From contig NZ_LOCQ01000058.1 in NCBI RefSeq assembly GCF_001677885.1, positions 306,560 through 370,559 of the forward strand: DNA of 64,000 nt. Reading direction: 5' to 3'. The first letter of the stretch is position 1; each line of letters begins with the position of its first letter. The stretch comes from Janthinobacterium psychrotolerans. GTDB taxonomy: Bacteria > Pseudomonadota > Gammaproteobacteria > Burkholderiales > Burkholderiaceae_D. The translations under genes were made by a program, and so were the position numbers. This document shows, in pieces, positions 1 to 7,342 of this stretch. The notes under the pieces were generated by a model. The model was not told where the DNA came from. It did no database searches and worked only from the letters and a program-made list of their open reading frames with translations.

Positions 1-2
1 AT

Positions 3-350
3 GAGGCCATTATCGGCACCATCACCCACTTCAAGAGCCGCACGCCGACCAGCCGCGAGATCGGCTACCGCCTGTTCGATCCGCAGCGCAACGGCCGCGG
101 CTATACCAGCGAGGCGACCCGGCTGCTGGTCGACTATCTGTTCCAGGCCTATCCCTATCACCGGCTGGAATTGCTGATGGATCCGCTCAATATCGGCTCC
201 GAGCGCATTGCGCAGAAATGCGGCTTTACCCAGGAAGGCCTGCTGCGCCAGGCGTTCTTCATCAACGGCGTGATGCGCGACGTCAAGATGTACAGCCTGC
301 TGCGGCCCGAGTGGCAGGCCCGGCGCGCCATGCCGCGCGGTGCGGACTGA
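3..350 (+). CDS. GNAT-family N-acetyltransferase, C-terminal part
   Basis: The reading frame is open from the window edge to a TGA at 348-350, giving the last 115 residues of a protein whose start lies outside. The visible part has the RimJ/RimL-type GNAT pattern: a beta strand (EIGYRLFDP), then RNGRGYTSEATRLLVDYLF, which corresponds to the acetyl-CoA binding loop and helix, then NIGSERIAQKCGFTQEGLLRQ, the usual N-x-x-S-x-x-(I/V)-x-x-K-x-G-F-x-x-E-G motif. Such enzymes acetylate protein N-termini or small amines; the substrate cannot be told. Translated by hand, so the family call is firm but the role is open. Confidence 0.85.
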   Translation, partial: EAIIGTITHFKSRTPTSREIGYRLFDPQRNGRGYTSEATRLLVDYLFQAYPYHRLELLMDPLNIGSERIAQKCGFTQEGLLRQAFFINGVMRDVKMYSLLRPEWQARRAMPRGAD

Positions 351-469
351 CTTGTTACGTACATGGACGGATTGTAATAAGTTGTATTAGACATGGAGCA
401 AGTCGTGAGCCGCCGCTATAGTTCATTCATGCAGATCATTGTGATCTCGCCGGATTGGAAGGAAATGCC

Positions 470-949
470 ATGTTGAACAAGAAACTCCTGGGTGCGGTAT
501 TGGTAGCGGCGGCAGCTGTCTCATCGGCAGCCTCGGCCGCCGGTGACCGCGACTTCAATACCGTTGCCGGCGCCGTCGTCGGAGCGGCGATCGGCAACAA
601 CACTGGCGGCACCAATGGCGCGATTGTTGGCGGCGTGATCGGCGCCGCAGTCGGCAACAGCCTGCGCACGGGCGACCGCGGCTATGATCGTGGCTACAAC
701 CGCGGTTACGACCGTGGCTACCGCGGCACGTATTACCAGAGCCCGCCGCCTGTGTATTACCAGCCTGCGCCGCGCCCTGTGTACTACGAACCTGCGCCGC
801 GCCCCGTCTACTATGCGCCGCCACCACGCTACTACGGCCCGCCGCCGGTCGTGTATGTGCAACCGGGCCGGGGCTACTACCGCGACCATGGGCGCTGGGA
901 TGACCGCCGTGGCTACCGCGACGACCGTGGCTGGGGACATCGCCGCTAA
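470..949 (+). CDS. Glycine-zipper exported protein with Tyr/Pro-rich tail
   Basis: A 159-residue protein. The ATG at 470 is chosen because GGAAGG sits 7 bases upstream; a TTG start five codons earlier is less likely. Residues 1-24 form a signal peptide (Lys-rich start, Ala-rich core, ending SAASAA). Residues 30-65 are a glycine-zipper segment (VAGAVVGAAIGNN and AIVGGVIGAAVGNS), as found in membrane-associated zipper proteins. The rest is low complexity: RGYDRGYNRGYDRGYRG, then repeats of P-x-P-V-Y-Y, then an Arg/Asp-rich end. It is probably an envelope or surface protein; nothing indicates enzymatic activity. It is followed by a strong terminator, so it is transcribed alone. Confidence 0.8.
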   Translation: MLNKKLLGAVLVAAAAVSSAASAAGDRDFNTVAGAVVGAAIGNNTGGTNGAIVGGVIGAAVGNSLRTGDRGYDRGYNRGYDRGYRGTYYQSPPPVYYQPAPRPVYYEPAPRPVYYAPPPRYYGPPPVVYVQPGRGYYRDHGRWDDRRGYRDDRGWGHRR

Positions 950-968
950 GGAGCTTCGTTCCCGAACC

Positions 969-1004
969 AAAACCTGCGCCAGTCCTGCTGCCGCAGGTTT
1001 TTTT
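969..1004 (+). terminator. Rho-independent terminator after the glycine-zipper gene
   Basis: AAAACCTGCG (969-978) pairs with CGCAGGTTTT (992-1001) across a 13-base loop, and the run of seven T ends at 1004. It lies 20 bases after the stop codon of the preceding gene. Confidence 0.85.
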
Positions 1005-1090
1005 GTGCTGACGCAAGGTATCGCCGTTGGGAAAGATCAGCTAAGCTGTATCAATAATCAACATGCAGATTGCCAGGGCCGCCATCAACG

Positions 1091-2029
1091 ATGCACTTCA
1101 TCAAAGACGAACTCGATTTCGGCCCCGGACTGGACGCCGCCGCCGGCAGCAGCGTGGGCGCCGGCCCGCTGGCGCGGCGTGAAAACCAGGACAATTTCCT
1201 GCTGATCGACGCCCACGGCCATGCCGCCTGCCTGGTCGGGCAGACACCGTGGCGCGGCCAGGTGGCCGGCTGGCCGGCCGGCCATGTGCGCCTGGCCGTG
1301 CTTGACGGCATGGGTGGCCATGGTCATGGCCGCGAGGCGGCCGAAGCGACCGTGCAGGGCCTGCTGGCGATACCCGCCTGCCTTGATGTGGCCAGCCTGG
1401 CGCGCGAGCTCGATCAGTTGCATGCGCGATTGCAAGTCGCCTTCGACACGGGCGACGCCCAGGCGCGTCCGCCCGGCACCACCTTGACCCTGCTGGAAAT
1501 ACCGCCGCGGCAGGCGCCGCTGCTGTACCACGTGGGCGACTCGCGCCTGTATGAAGTGGCCGACGCTGCCGTCACGCCGTTGACGCTCGACCATGTGCCG
1601 GCCACCGTCTACGCCATGCATGGGGTGATCGACGAGCCGCAATGGCGCAGCCGGGTGTATGGCGCGCACCAGCCGCAGATTGCACAAGCTTTTATATTAG
1701 GCAATGTCATTGTCGATCCGCAAGTGCTGGGCAGCGAACTGCACGCGTTGGGGGAAAGCAACCTGCCGCCCTTCCTCGCCCACCTGGGCGACCGCCGCGC
1801 GCTGCGCCTGCGCCGCGAGGCCAGCTACGTGCTGGCCAGCGACGGTTTCTGGTCCTGCCCCGACCCTGCCAGCGTGCTGGCCCGTTGGCCGGCCCTGTGC
1901 GAGGGGCGCACGGCGGCGCAAGCGGCTACCGCCTTGTTCGACGACTTCCTGCGCCACCCGCCGGAAGGTTTGCACAGCGACAACCTGACCTTGCTGGTGC
2001 TGCGCATCAAGGCGTCAGCCGAAAGATAG
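1091..2029 (+). CDS. PP2C-family Ser/Thr protein phosphatase
   Basis: A 312-residue cytosolic phosphatase of the metal-dependent PP2C (PPM) family, which removes phosphate from Ser/Thr residues. Visible motifs in order: RRENQDN (residues about 31-37), DGMGGHGHGREAA (about 74-86), GTTLTLLEIP (about 130), HVGDSRLYEV (about 147) and the last metal-binding stretch SDNLTLLVLR near the C-terminus. The start is set at ATG 1091, seven codons into the longest frame, just before MHFIKDE. An FHA gene lies 1.1 kb downstream and a Ser/Thr kinase at 13.5 kb; they probably work with this phosphatase, though not from one operon. Confidence 0.9.
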   Translation: MHFIKDELDFGPGLDAAAGSSVGAGPLARRENQDNFLLIDAHGHAACLVGQTPWRGQVAGWPAGHVRLAVLDGMGGHGHGREAAEATVQGLLAIPACLDVASLARELDQLHARLQVAFDTGDAQARPPGTTLTLLEIPPRQAPLLYHVGDSRLYEVADAAVTPLTLDHVPATVYAMHGVIDEPQWRSRVYGAHQPQIAQAFILGNVIVDPQVLGSELHALGESNLPPFLAHLGDRRALRLRREASYVLASDGFWSCPDPASVLARWPALCEGRTAAQAATALFDDFLRHPPEGLHSDNLTLLVLRIKASAER

Positions 2030-2105
2030 CACGCTGCCCGGCGGCGAACCATGGTCGCGCCTTGTGGTCTGACCAAGACTGCAACCGCCCCACAAGGAGA
2101 CCAGC

Positions 2106-2969
2106 ATGAGCACTCCCACCACATCTGCGCCACCGCCCGCCGGCAATGAAGGCGCACCCGACATGGCCGCCATCCGCCAGCGCCAGCAGGCCACCTGGGC
2201 CAGCGGCGACTTCGCCATCATCGGCGTCACCCTGCAAATCGTCGGCGAATCGCTGGCCGAGGCGGCCGATATCCGCGCGCGCGAAGAAGTCATCGATATT
2301 GCCGCCGGCAATGGCAATGCGAGCCTGGCCGCCGCGCGCCGCTTTGCGCGCGTCACTTCCACCGATTATGTGCCGGCCCTGCTGCAAAAAGGACGCGAGC
2401 GGGCCGATGCCGAAGGCCTGCAAGTGACCTTCCGCGTGGCCGACGCCGACGCGCTGCCGTTTCCGGACGCCAGCTTTGATGTGGCGATCTCGACCTTCGG
2501 CGTGATGTTCGCGCCGGACCCGCCGCGCGCGGCGCGCGAAATGCTGCGCGTGGTACGCGACGGCGGGCGCATCGCCATGGCCAACTGGACGCCGGAAGGC
2601 CTGGTCGGCCAGTTGTTCAAGATCATCGGCAAACACGTGCCGCCCCCGGCCGGGCTCAAATCGCCTGCGCTATGGGGCACGCCCGACTATCTGCAGCAAC
2701 TGTTCGCCGTGGCGCCCGGGCAGATGCAGGCGCAGCGCAAGCTGTTCAATTTCCGCTACGCCAGCGCGCAGCACTGGATACAGGTGTTTCGCGACTACTA
2801 TGGCCCGGCGCACAAGGCGTTCGCGGCGCTACCGCCCGATGGCGCGCAGGCGCTGGAACAGGACCTGGCCAGCTTGCTCGACCGCCTCAATATCGCCGGG
2901 CCTTCTTCGCTGGTGGTGCCGGCCGAATATCTGGAAGTGGTCATCGGCAAGTCCGGGCAGGCGCCATGA
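2106..2969 (+). CDS. Class I SAM-dependent methyltransferase
   Basis: A 287-residue Rossmann-fold methyltransferase of the UbiE/Methyltransf_11 type. Motif I is VIDIAAGNGNASLAAARR (residues about 63-80), an acidic residue follows in STDYVPALL, and motif II/III are seen in VADADALPFPDASFDVAISTFGVMF and VRDGGRIAMANWTPEG. It transfers a methyl group from S-adenosylmethionine to a small molecule that cannot be identified from sequence. It starts 76 bases after the PP2C gene on the same strand with a good AAGGAG site, so the two may be co-transcribed. Confidence 0.85.
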   Translation: MSTPTTSAPPPAGNEGAPDMAAIRQRQQATWASGDFAIIGVTLQIVGESLAEAADIRAREEVIDIAAGNGNASLAAARRFARVTSTDYVPALLQKGRERADAEGLQVTFRVADADALPFPDASFDVAISTFGVMFAPDPPRAAREMLRVVRDGGRIAMANWTPEGLVGQLFKIIGKHVPPPAGLKSPALWGTPDYLQQLFAVAPGQMQAQRKLFNFRYASAQHWIQVFRDYYGPAHKAFAALPPDGAQALEQDLASLLDRLNIAGPSSLVVPAEYLEVVIGKSGQAP

Positions 2970-3178
2970 TTGCCATTTACATATATCTTAAAATCCATAA
3001 AATGTTATTTTAGGCAATGGTTTCCGTGGATTTCGCCGGGCACGTGGCAACACGCGCACATCTGCCGAAAAAACCGGCGGCAGCGCCATCATGCTTGTTG
3101 CCAAGCAAGGTCAAAAGGGCGTAAGCTCTCATGAATGACAGAGGGCGCCACCGCCCAACCCGGTCGAGTTTCCACCAC

Positions 3179-4741
3179 ATGAAAAAATGCAGCAACCCGG
3201 AGCACCCGCACTGTACGTTCTGGGTCTTGCCTGGTGAGCAGGTCTGCGCGGGCAACCACCCGCAGCCAGTCCTTGCCCCTACCAGCTATGACCTGCTGAG
3301 CGCCATGCGCAGCGCCCGTTCCGAGCAATCGGCAACGGTGGGCGTGCCTGCGTGCGCGGTTTCCCTGCCTTTGGCGGTGTCGCCACCGGTCAATTCGGTC
3401 AGCATGCCGCTGATGCGCCCCGCCGTGGCGCCTGCCTCGTCTGCCGCCGCGCCGGCCGCGCCTCATCTGCATATCAGCGGCTTCGATCCGCGCGCAGCCG
3501 GCGGGCGGCAAACCCTGAAAATGGAATTGCGCGGCATGGATGGCCACAGCGCGCCGCAACTGGGGCTACGGCTGCGCTCGGACCTGATTGCGCGCGGCCA
3601 GGTGCGGCACGACGTGGTACGCACCACGCGCGGCGACTGGCGGCCTGTGTTTGTCGAGTTTTCCTCGCGTAACAAGGAGCACGGCCAATACCAGATCGAA
3701 GTGGAGGTACTGAGCCACGTGGACGGCGCCGTGGCGCGGAAGTGGGTATGCACCTTTGTCATCCTGGTGCCGCGCCGCGACGCCACCCTGACCGAAATCC
3801 ACCAGATTTTTCTCAGCACCCATAAAAACGTGCGCGTGATGGCCGATGACGCCTCGATCGCGCGCGTGACCGGTGGCGACGGCTGCAATCTCGACGTCAC
3901 GGCGCGCAACGCCGGCATCGCCCACGTGGACCTGTCGGCGCCGCAAGGCAAGATCGACATGGGCTTTACCACCATCGCCTGGGACGAGGAACTGATCGAA
4001 GTCGACGTGCCCACGGCCAGCGACAGCCACCCGCACCCCAGCGTGGCGGCCTGCATCGTCAATGCGGCGCCGGAAGCGGGCGAACAGCGCCAGATCCGCC
4101 TGTTCGCGCTGGAAGAATGCATGCTGGGCCGCTTCGAGCTGGTCGACCCGGAAGCCGATGTGCTGCTCAGTCATTTCAGCATCGACGGCCAGGACCACAA
4201 TGGCCTGACGCGCCGCCTGTCAGGCCGCCATGCGGTGATACGCCGCAGCGCGCAAGGCTTCGACATCGAAGACGTGTCGCGCTACGGGGTGCTGCTTGAC
4301 GGCGTCTGGCCAGGCAAGCACAAGCCCGTGGCCCTGCGCGTGGGCATGCGCATCGAGCTGACGGCCAGCATCAAGGGCATCGTGGTGCTGGGCGTGTCGG
4401 CCATTTTGCAGCACGGCGTGATCCTGCACCGCCTCGACCAGGGTGCGCAGGCAGAATGCTTCTACCTGCTGCTGCCCGAAGCGCGCCCGGTCATCGTGCC
4501 GGCGCCGCACAGTCTTGCGCCGCAGGCGGCGGCGCTGCCGCTGCTGTTCCACCGCAACGGCGGCTTCTGGCACCTCGATTGCGCCAGCGGCAAGGAAACC
4601 GCGCTGGCGCCCGCCAGCACGCTCGACAAGCTGGCCGGCTTTGCCCGCCACAACCGTTTTGCCAGCGAACCGTATCCCGAATGCTGGATCATCCGCACCG
4701 AAGGCGCCAGCCTGTGCGACAGCGCGGTGCTTGAAGTCTAG
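3179..4741 (+). CDS. FHA-domain protein with N-terminal Cys/His cluster
   Basis: A 520-residue protein (an in-frame ATG at 3131 would add 16 residues). The N-terminus has a possible zinc-binding group, C-x4-H-x-H-C then C-x3-H. Next is a Pro/Ala-rich linker, a beta-rich middle region of unknown type (about 110-290), and an FHA domain at about 320-415, recognised by LGRFELV, LSGRHAVIRR (S-x-x-H) and DVSRYGVLLDG. FHA domains bind phosphothreonine. The C-terminal ~100 residues are unassigned. With a PP2C gene upstream and a Ser/Thr kinase downstream it is a likely reader of phosphorylated targets. Its stop codon overlaps the end of a small opposite-strand gene. Confidence 0.8.
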   Translation: MKKCSNPEHPHCTFWVLPGEQVCAGNHPQPVLAPTSYDLLSAMRSARSEQSATVGVPACAVSLPLAVSPPVNSVSMPLMRPAVAPASSAAAPAAPHLHISGFDPRAAGGRQTLKMELRGMDGHSAPQLGLRLRSDLIARGQVRHDVVRTTRGDWRPVFVEFSSRNKEHGQYQIEVEVLSHVDGAVARKWVCTFVILVPRRDATLTEIHQIFLSTHKNVRVMADDASIARVTGGDGCNLDVTARNAGIAHVDLSAPQGKIDMGFTTIAWDEELIEVDVPTASDSHPHPSVAACIVNAAPEAGEQRQIRLFALEECMLGRFELVDPEADVLLSHFSIDGQDHNGLTRRLSGRHAVIRRSAQGFDIEDVSRYGVLLDGVWPGKHKPVALRVGMRIELTASIKGIVVLGVSAILQHGVILHRLDQGAQAECFYLLLPEARPVIVPAPHSLAPQAAALPLLFHRNGGFWHLDCASGKETALAPASTLDKLAGFARHNRFASEPYPECWIIRTEGASLCDSAVLEV

Positions 4742-4842
4742 CTCGGCACCAGCACAAAGAAGATCAGCGACAGGCCAACCAGGAAGATCGCTTCCAGGGT
4801 CAGCACCACGGCGGGAATCTGTATTTCGCGCGGAATTTTCAT
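4738..4842 (-). CDS. 34-residue single-span membrane protein
   Basis: A small gene too short for usual ORF cut-offs. It starts at ATG 4842 with GGGAGG eight bases upstream and ends with TAG at 4738-4740. The product begins MKIPREIQ and continues as one hydrophobic stretch from residue 9 to 32 (VVLTLEAIFLVGLSLIFFVL), ending LVPS, so a single inner-membrane helix with a short basic cytoplasmic head is expected. It converges with the FHA gene and shares three bases with its stop codon. The strong ribosome site, the start choice and the clean membrane profile support a real gene; function is unknown. Confidence 0.65.
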   Translation of the reverse strand: MKIPREIQIPAVVLTLEAIFLVGLSLIFFVLVPS

Positions 4843-5099
4843 GGCCTTGCCTCCCAGCGTATGGTCAGGATTCCAGCATAGCGCGTGCGCCGCGAAATGC
4901 ATTATCAGCCGCACAACACTGTTTCTTGTCGAGCACGCTCGCAGCAGCGGCTTAAGGCAAGCTGAAGAAGCCGCGATTTAACAAATAATTCACCGTTATT
5001 GTGCAAATTGCCTCGCGCGGCCCCCTGGCGTACTGTATATTCATCCAGCAAATTTCCCCGACGTTTTACACAGCGCGCGCAGCGTGTTTTACATTTCCT

Positions 5100-5699
5100 A
5101 TGGCTTCAACTAAAGCGCACCATGCGACTGGCTGGGCCGCTGGCGTGATCGCCGCGGCGCTGGTCGCGCACGCGGACGCCGGCGGCCCCTATCAAGTGCT
5201 GAGCATGCTCGCCTTTGTGATGGGCGCGCTGGGCGGCACCGCGCCGGACTGGCTGGAAGTGGCCTGGTGGGCGCCGACGCGCCGGCTGTGGATCACGCAC
5301 CGCACCTGGACCCACTGGGGCCTGGCCTGGATCGCCCTGCTGGTGTACACCTATCTGCAATTGCCGCATCATCTGTGGGCGCCGCCGCTGTTCGGCTTTG
5401 CCGCCGGCGGCATCATGCATTTGCTGGCCGACTGGCCCAATCCGCTGGGTGTGCCGTGGATTATCCGCCGCCACTCGCTGCGCTGGTGGAAGAGCGGCCG
5501 CCACGACCTGATCGTGATCGGCGCCGCCTGGCTGGCCGCCACTATTGTTGCCGACCATGTGTTTTTCGATGGCATCCATGGGCGGCGCGCCATGGCCTTC
5601 GTGCAGGGCTGGCCGCTCTGGTCGACCGGCTGGATGGTCGACGCGCTTGATACTTTTTGGCAACGGTTGCGCGCGTGGCGGCTCGGTCCCGGGAATTGA
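5100..5699 (+). CDS. YdjM-like membrane-bound putative metal-dependent hydrolase
   Basis: A 199-residue membrane protein of the YdjM (LexA-regulated, DUF457) family. The start is placed at ATG 5100 (MASTKAHHATG), matching the family's opening with early His residues; the longer frame from 5001 looks non-coding. Family features: AHHATGW, GTAPDWLE, the HRTWTHW motif, four or five hydrophobic helices, and HLLADWPNPLGVPW. The His/Asp residues in these motifs are the presumed metal ligands. The function of the family is not well established. It stands between a convergent small gene and the iron-regulated cluster. Confidence 0.8.
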   Translation: MASTKAHHATGWAAGVIAAALVAHADAGGPYQVLSMLAFVMGALGGTAPDWLEVAWWAPTRRLWITHRTWTHWGLAWIALLVYTYLQLPHHLWAPPLFGFAAGGIMHLLADWPNPLGVPWIIRRHSLRWWKSGRHDLIVIGAAWLAATIVADHVFFDGIHGRRAMAFVQGWPLWSTGWMVDALDTFWQRLRAWRLGPGN

Positions 5700-5719
5700 C
5701 GCGGCAGCCATGGCGATGG

Positions 5720-5746
5720 GATAATGAATGAGTATCATTCTCAATT
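5720..5746 (+). promoter_or_regulatory. Fur box before the ECF sigma factor gene
   Basis: GATAATGAATGAGTATCATT followed by CTCAATT matches the Fur consensus (GATAATGATAATCATTATC) with its ATGA/TCAT dyad. It lies 20-50 bases before the sigma factor start, where bound Fe-Fur would block transcription. It fits the iron-uptake genes that follow. Confidence 0.85.
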
Positions 5747-5767
5747 CAGTCCAGCCTGGAGTCCGCC

Positions 5768-6277
5768 GTGAGCACCGTCAGCATTTCCCATGCACCGCAC
5801 CTGAGCACCCTTTACAGCCAGCACCACGGCTGGCTGTACGGCTGGCTGCGGGGCAAGCTGGGCAACGCCGGCGATGCGGCCGACCTGGCGCAGGATACCT
5901 TTGTGCGCCTGATGGGCAAACGCGAAGCGGCGCCGCTGCGCGAACCGCGCGGCTACCTGGCCACCATCGCGCGCGGCCTGCTGATCGACCGCTACCGGCG
6001 CCAGGCGCTGGAGCAAGCCTATCTGGAAGCGCTGGCGCGGCAGCCCGAGCCGCACACCATCTCGGCCGAAACCCAGGCCATCATTATCGAAACCCTGCTG
6101 GCGGTCGATCGCCTGTTGGAGCGCCTGGGCACGCGCACGCGCGCCGTCTTCCTGCTGGCGCAGATCGAAGAACTGAGCTATGTGGAGATCAGCGCGCGCC
6201 TGGGGGTGTCCTTGCCCACGGTAAAAAAACACCTGGTGCGCGCCTACACGGAATGTCTGGTGCTGGCGGCCACATGA
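5768..6277 (+). CDS. ECF-family RNA polymerase sigma factor, FecI type
   Basis: A 169-residue sigma factor. Region 2 is seen in HHGWLYGWLRGKLGNAGDAADLAQDTFVRLM (residues about 19-49), and region 4 in FLLAQIEELSYVEISARLGVSLPTVKKHLVRAYTE (about 128-162). It directs RNA polymerase to a small set of promoters, here most likely that of the adjacent TonB-dependent receptor. A Fur box lies directly upstream, so it should be made under iron limitation. Its stop codon overlaps the fecR-like start by four bases (ATGA), indicating translational coupling with its regulator. Confidence 0.92.
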   Translation: MSTVSISHAPHLSTLYSQHHGWLYGWLRGKLGNAGDAADLAQDTFVRLMGKREAAPLREPRGYLATIARGLLIDRYRRQALEQAYLEALARQPEPHTISAETQAIIIETLLAVDRLLERLGTRTRAVFLLAQIEELSYVEISARLGVSLPTVKKHLVRAYTECLVLAAT

Positions 6278-7224
6278 CGACTGGCGCCCTACCCCGTTGC
6301 GTGCTGGCCCGGGCCGCCCACTGGCATGTGGAACTGTGCTGCGGCAGCGCCGACCCGCAGGCGCACGCCGCATGGCTGGCTGAAAGCGGGGATCACGCGC
6401 GGGCCTGGGCCCTGCTGGGGCAGGTGGATGAGCAGCTGAAAACCATTCCCTCCACGCTGTCCCTGCCGGCGCTGCAGGCGGCGCAGCAGCAGCGCCGCGC
6501 GGCCGCCAGGCTGCTGGCCATGCTGGTGGCAAGCGCCGGCGGCATTGCCCTGGGGCAGATGGGCCTGGAGTCCAGCGCCTGGCAATCCTGGACGGCGGCG
6601 CTGCGCACGGCGCCCGGCGAGCGCCGGCGCGTCACCCTGGCCGATGGCGGCAGCCTGCAACTGAACACCGACAGCGCCGCCGATGTCGACTACAGCGGCA
6701 CGCACCGGCGGCTGCGCTTGCATCGCGGCGAAATCATGGTGACCACGGCGCCCGATGCGCGCCCCTTCCTGGTCGAGACCGCGCATGGCGTGATCCGCGC
6801 GCTGGGCACGCGCTTTGGCGTGCGCTGCGATGCGCAGGCCAGCAGCGTCACCGTGTTCGAACACGCAGTGGAAGTGCGCAATCACGCCGCGCCCGGCGGC
6901 GGCAGCCGCGTGGAAGCGGGCCAGCAGCTGCGTTTCAGCCGCCTGGGCGACAGCGGCGTGCAGACAGCGCCGCGCTACCAGGACAGCTGGACGCGCGGCA
7001 TGCTGGTCGCCGTGGATTGGCCCTTGTCGCGCCTGGTGGCCGAACTGGCGCGCTACCGGCGCGGTCACCTCGCTTGCGAGGCCGGCGTGGCGGACAAACC
7101 AGTCACTGGCACCTACCGCCTGGCCGATATCGACGCGGCGCTGGAAAGCCTGTGCGTTTCGCACGGCTTGCAGGTGACGTATCTGACGCGCTTCTGGGGT
7201 ACGGTCGGTACGCGCCGCGGCTGA
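6274..7224 (+). CDS. FecR-family transmembrane anti-sigma factor
   Basis: A 316-residue membrane regulator that transmits a receptor signal to its sigma factor. Residues about 8-50 match the N-terminal cytoplasmic DUF4880 domain (ARAAHWHVELCCG...AWLAESGDHARAWA); a hydrophobic segment at about 83-102 (LLAMLVASAGGIALGQ) crosses the inner membrane; a periplasmic FecR domain follows (RVTLADGGSLQLNTDS, GVIRALGTRFGVRC). The start ATG 6274 overlaps the sigma gene stop. The role, holding or activating the FecI-like sigma factor after contact with the receptor N-terminal domain, is known for the family. Confidence 0.92.
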   Translation: MTTGALPRCVLARAAHWHVELCCGSADPQAHAAWLAESGDHARAWALLGQVDEQLKTIPSTLSLPALQAAQQQRRAAARLLAMLVASAGGIALGQMGLESSAWQSWTAALRTAPGERRRVTLADGGSLQLNTDSAADVDYSGTHRRLRLHRGEIMVTTAPDARPFLVETAHGVIRALGTRFGVRCDAQASSVTVFEHAVEVRNHAAPGGGSRVEAGQQLRFSRLGDSGVQTAPRYQDSWTRGMLVAVDWPLSRLVAELARYRRGHLACEAGVADKPVTGTYRLADIDAALESLCVSHGLQVTYLTRFWGTVGTRRG

Positions 7225-7342
7225 TATTTACTTTTTTTCTGCGTTGGGGTTGGTGTTTCGTGCTGCTGCTTCGGCTTATCAGACAAGCAGCCGATGTACG
7301 CCACCACCATCCCCATTGCACAGAAAAATAGAAAGCTCACCC

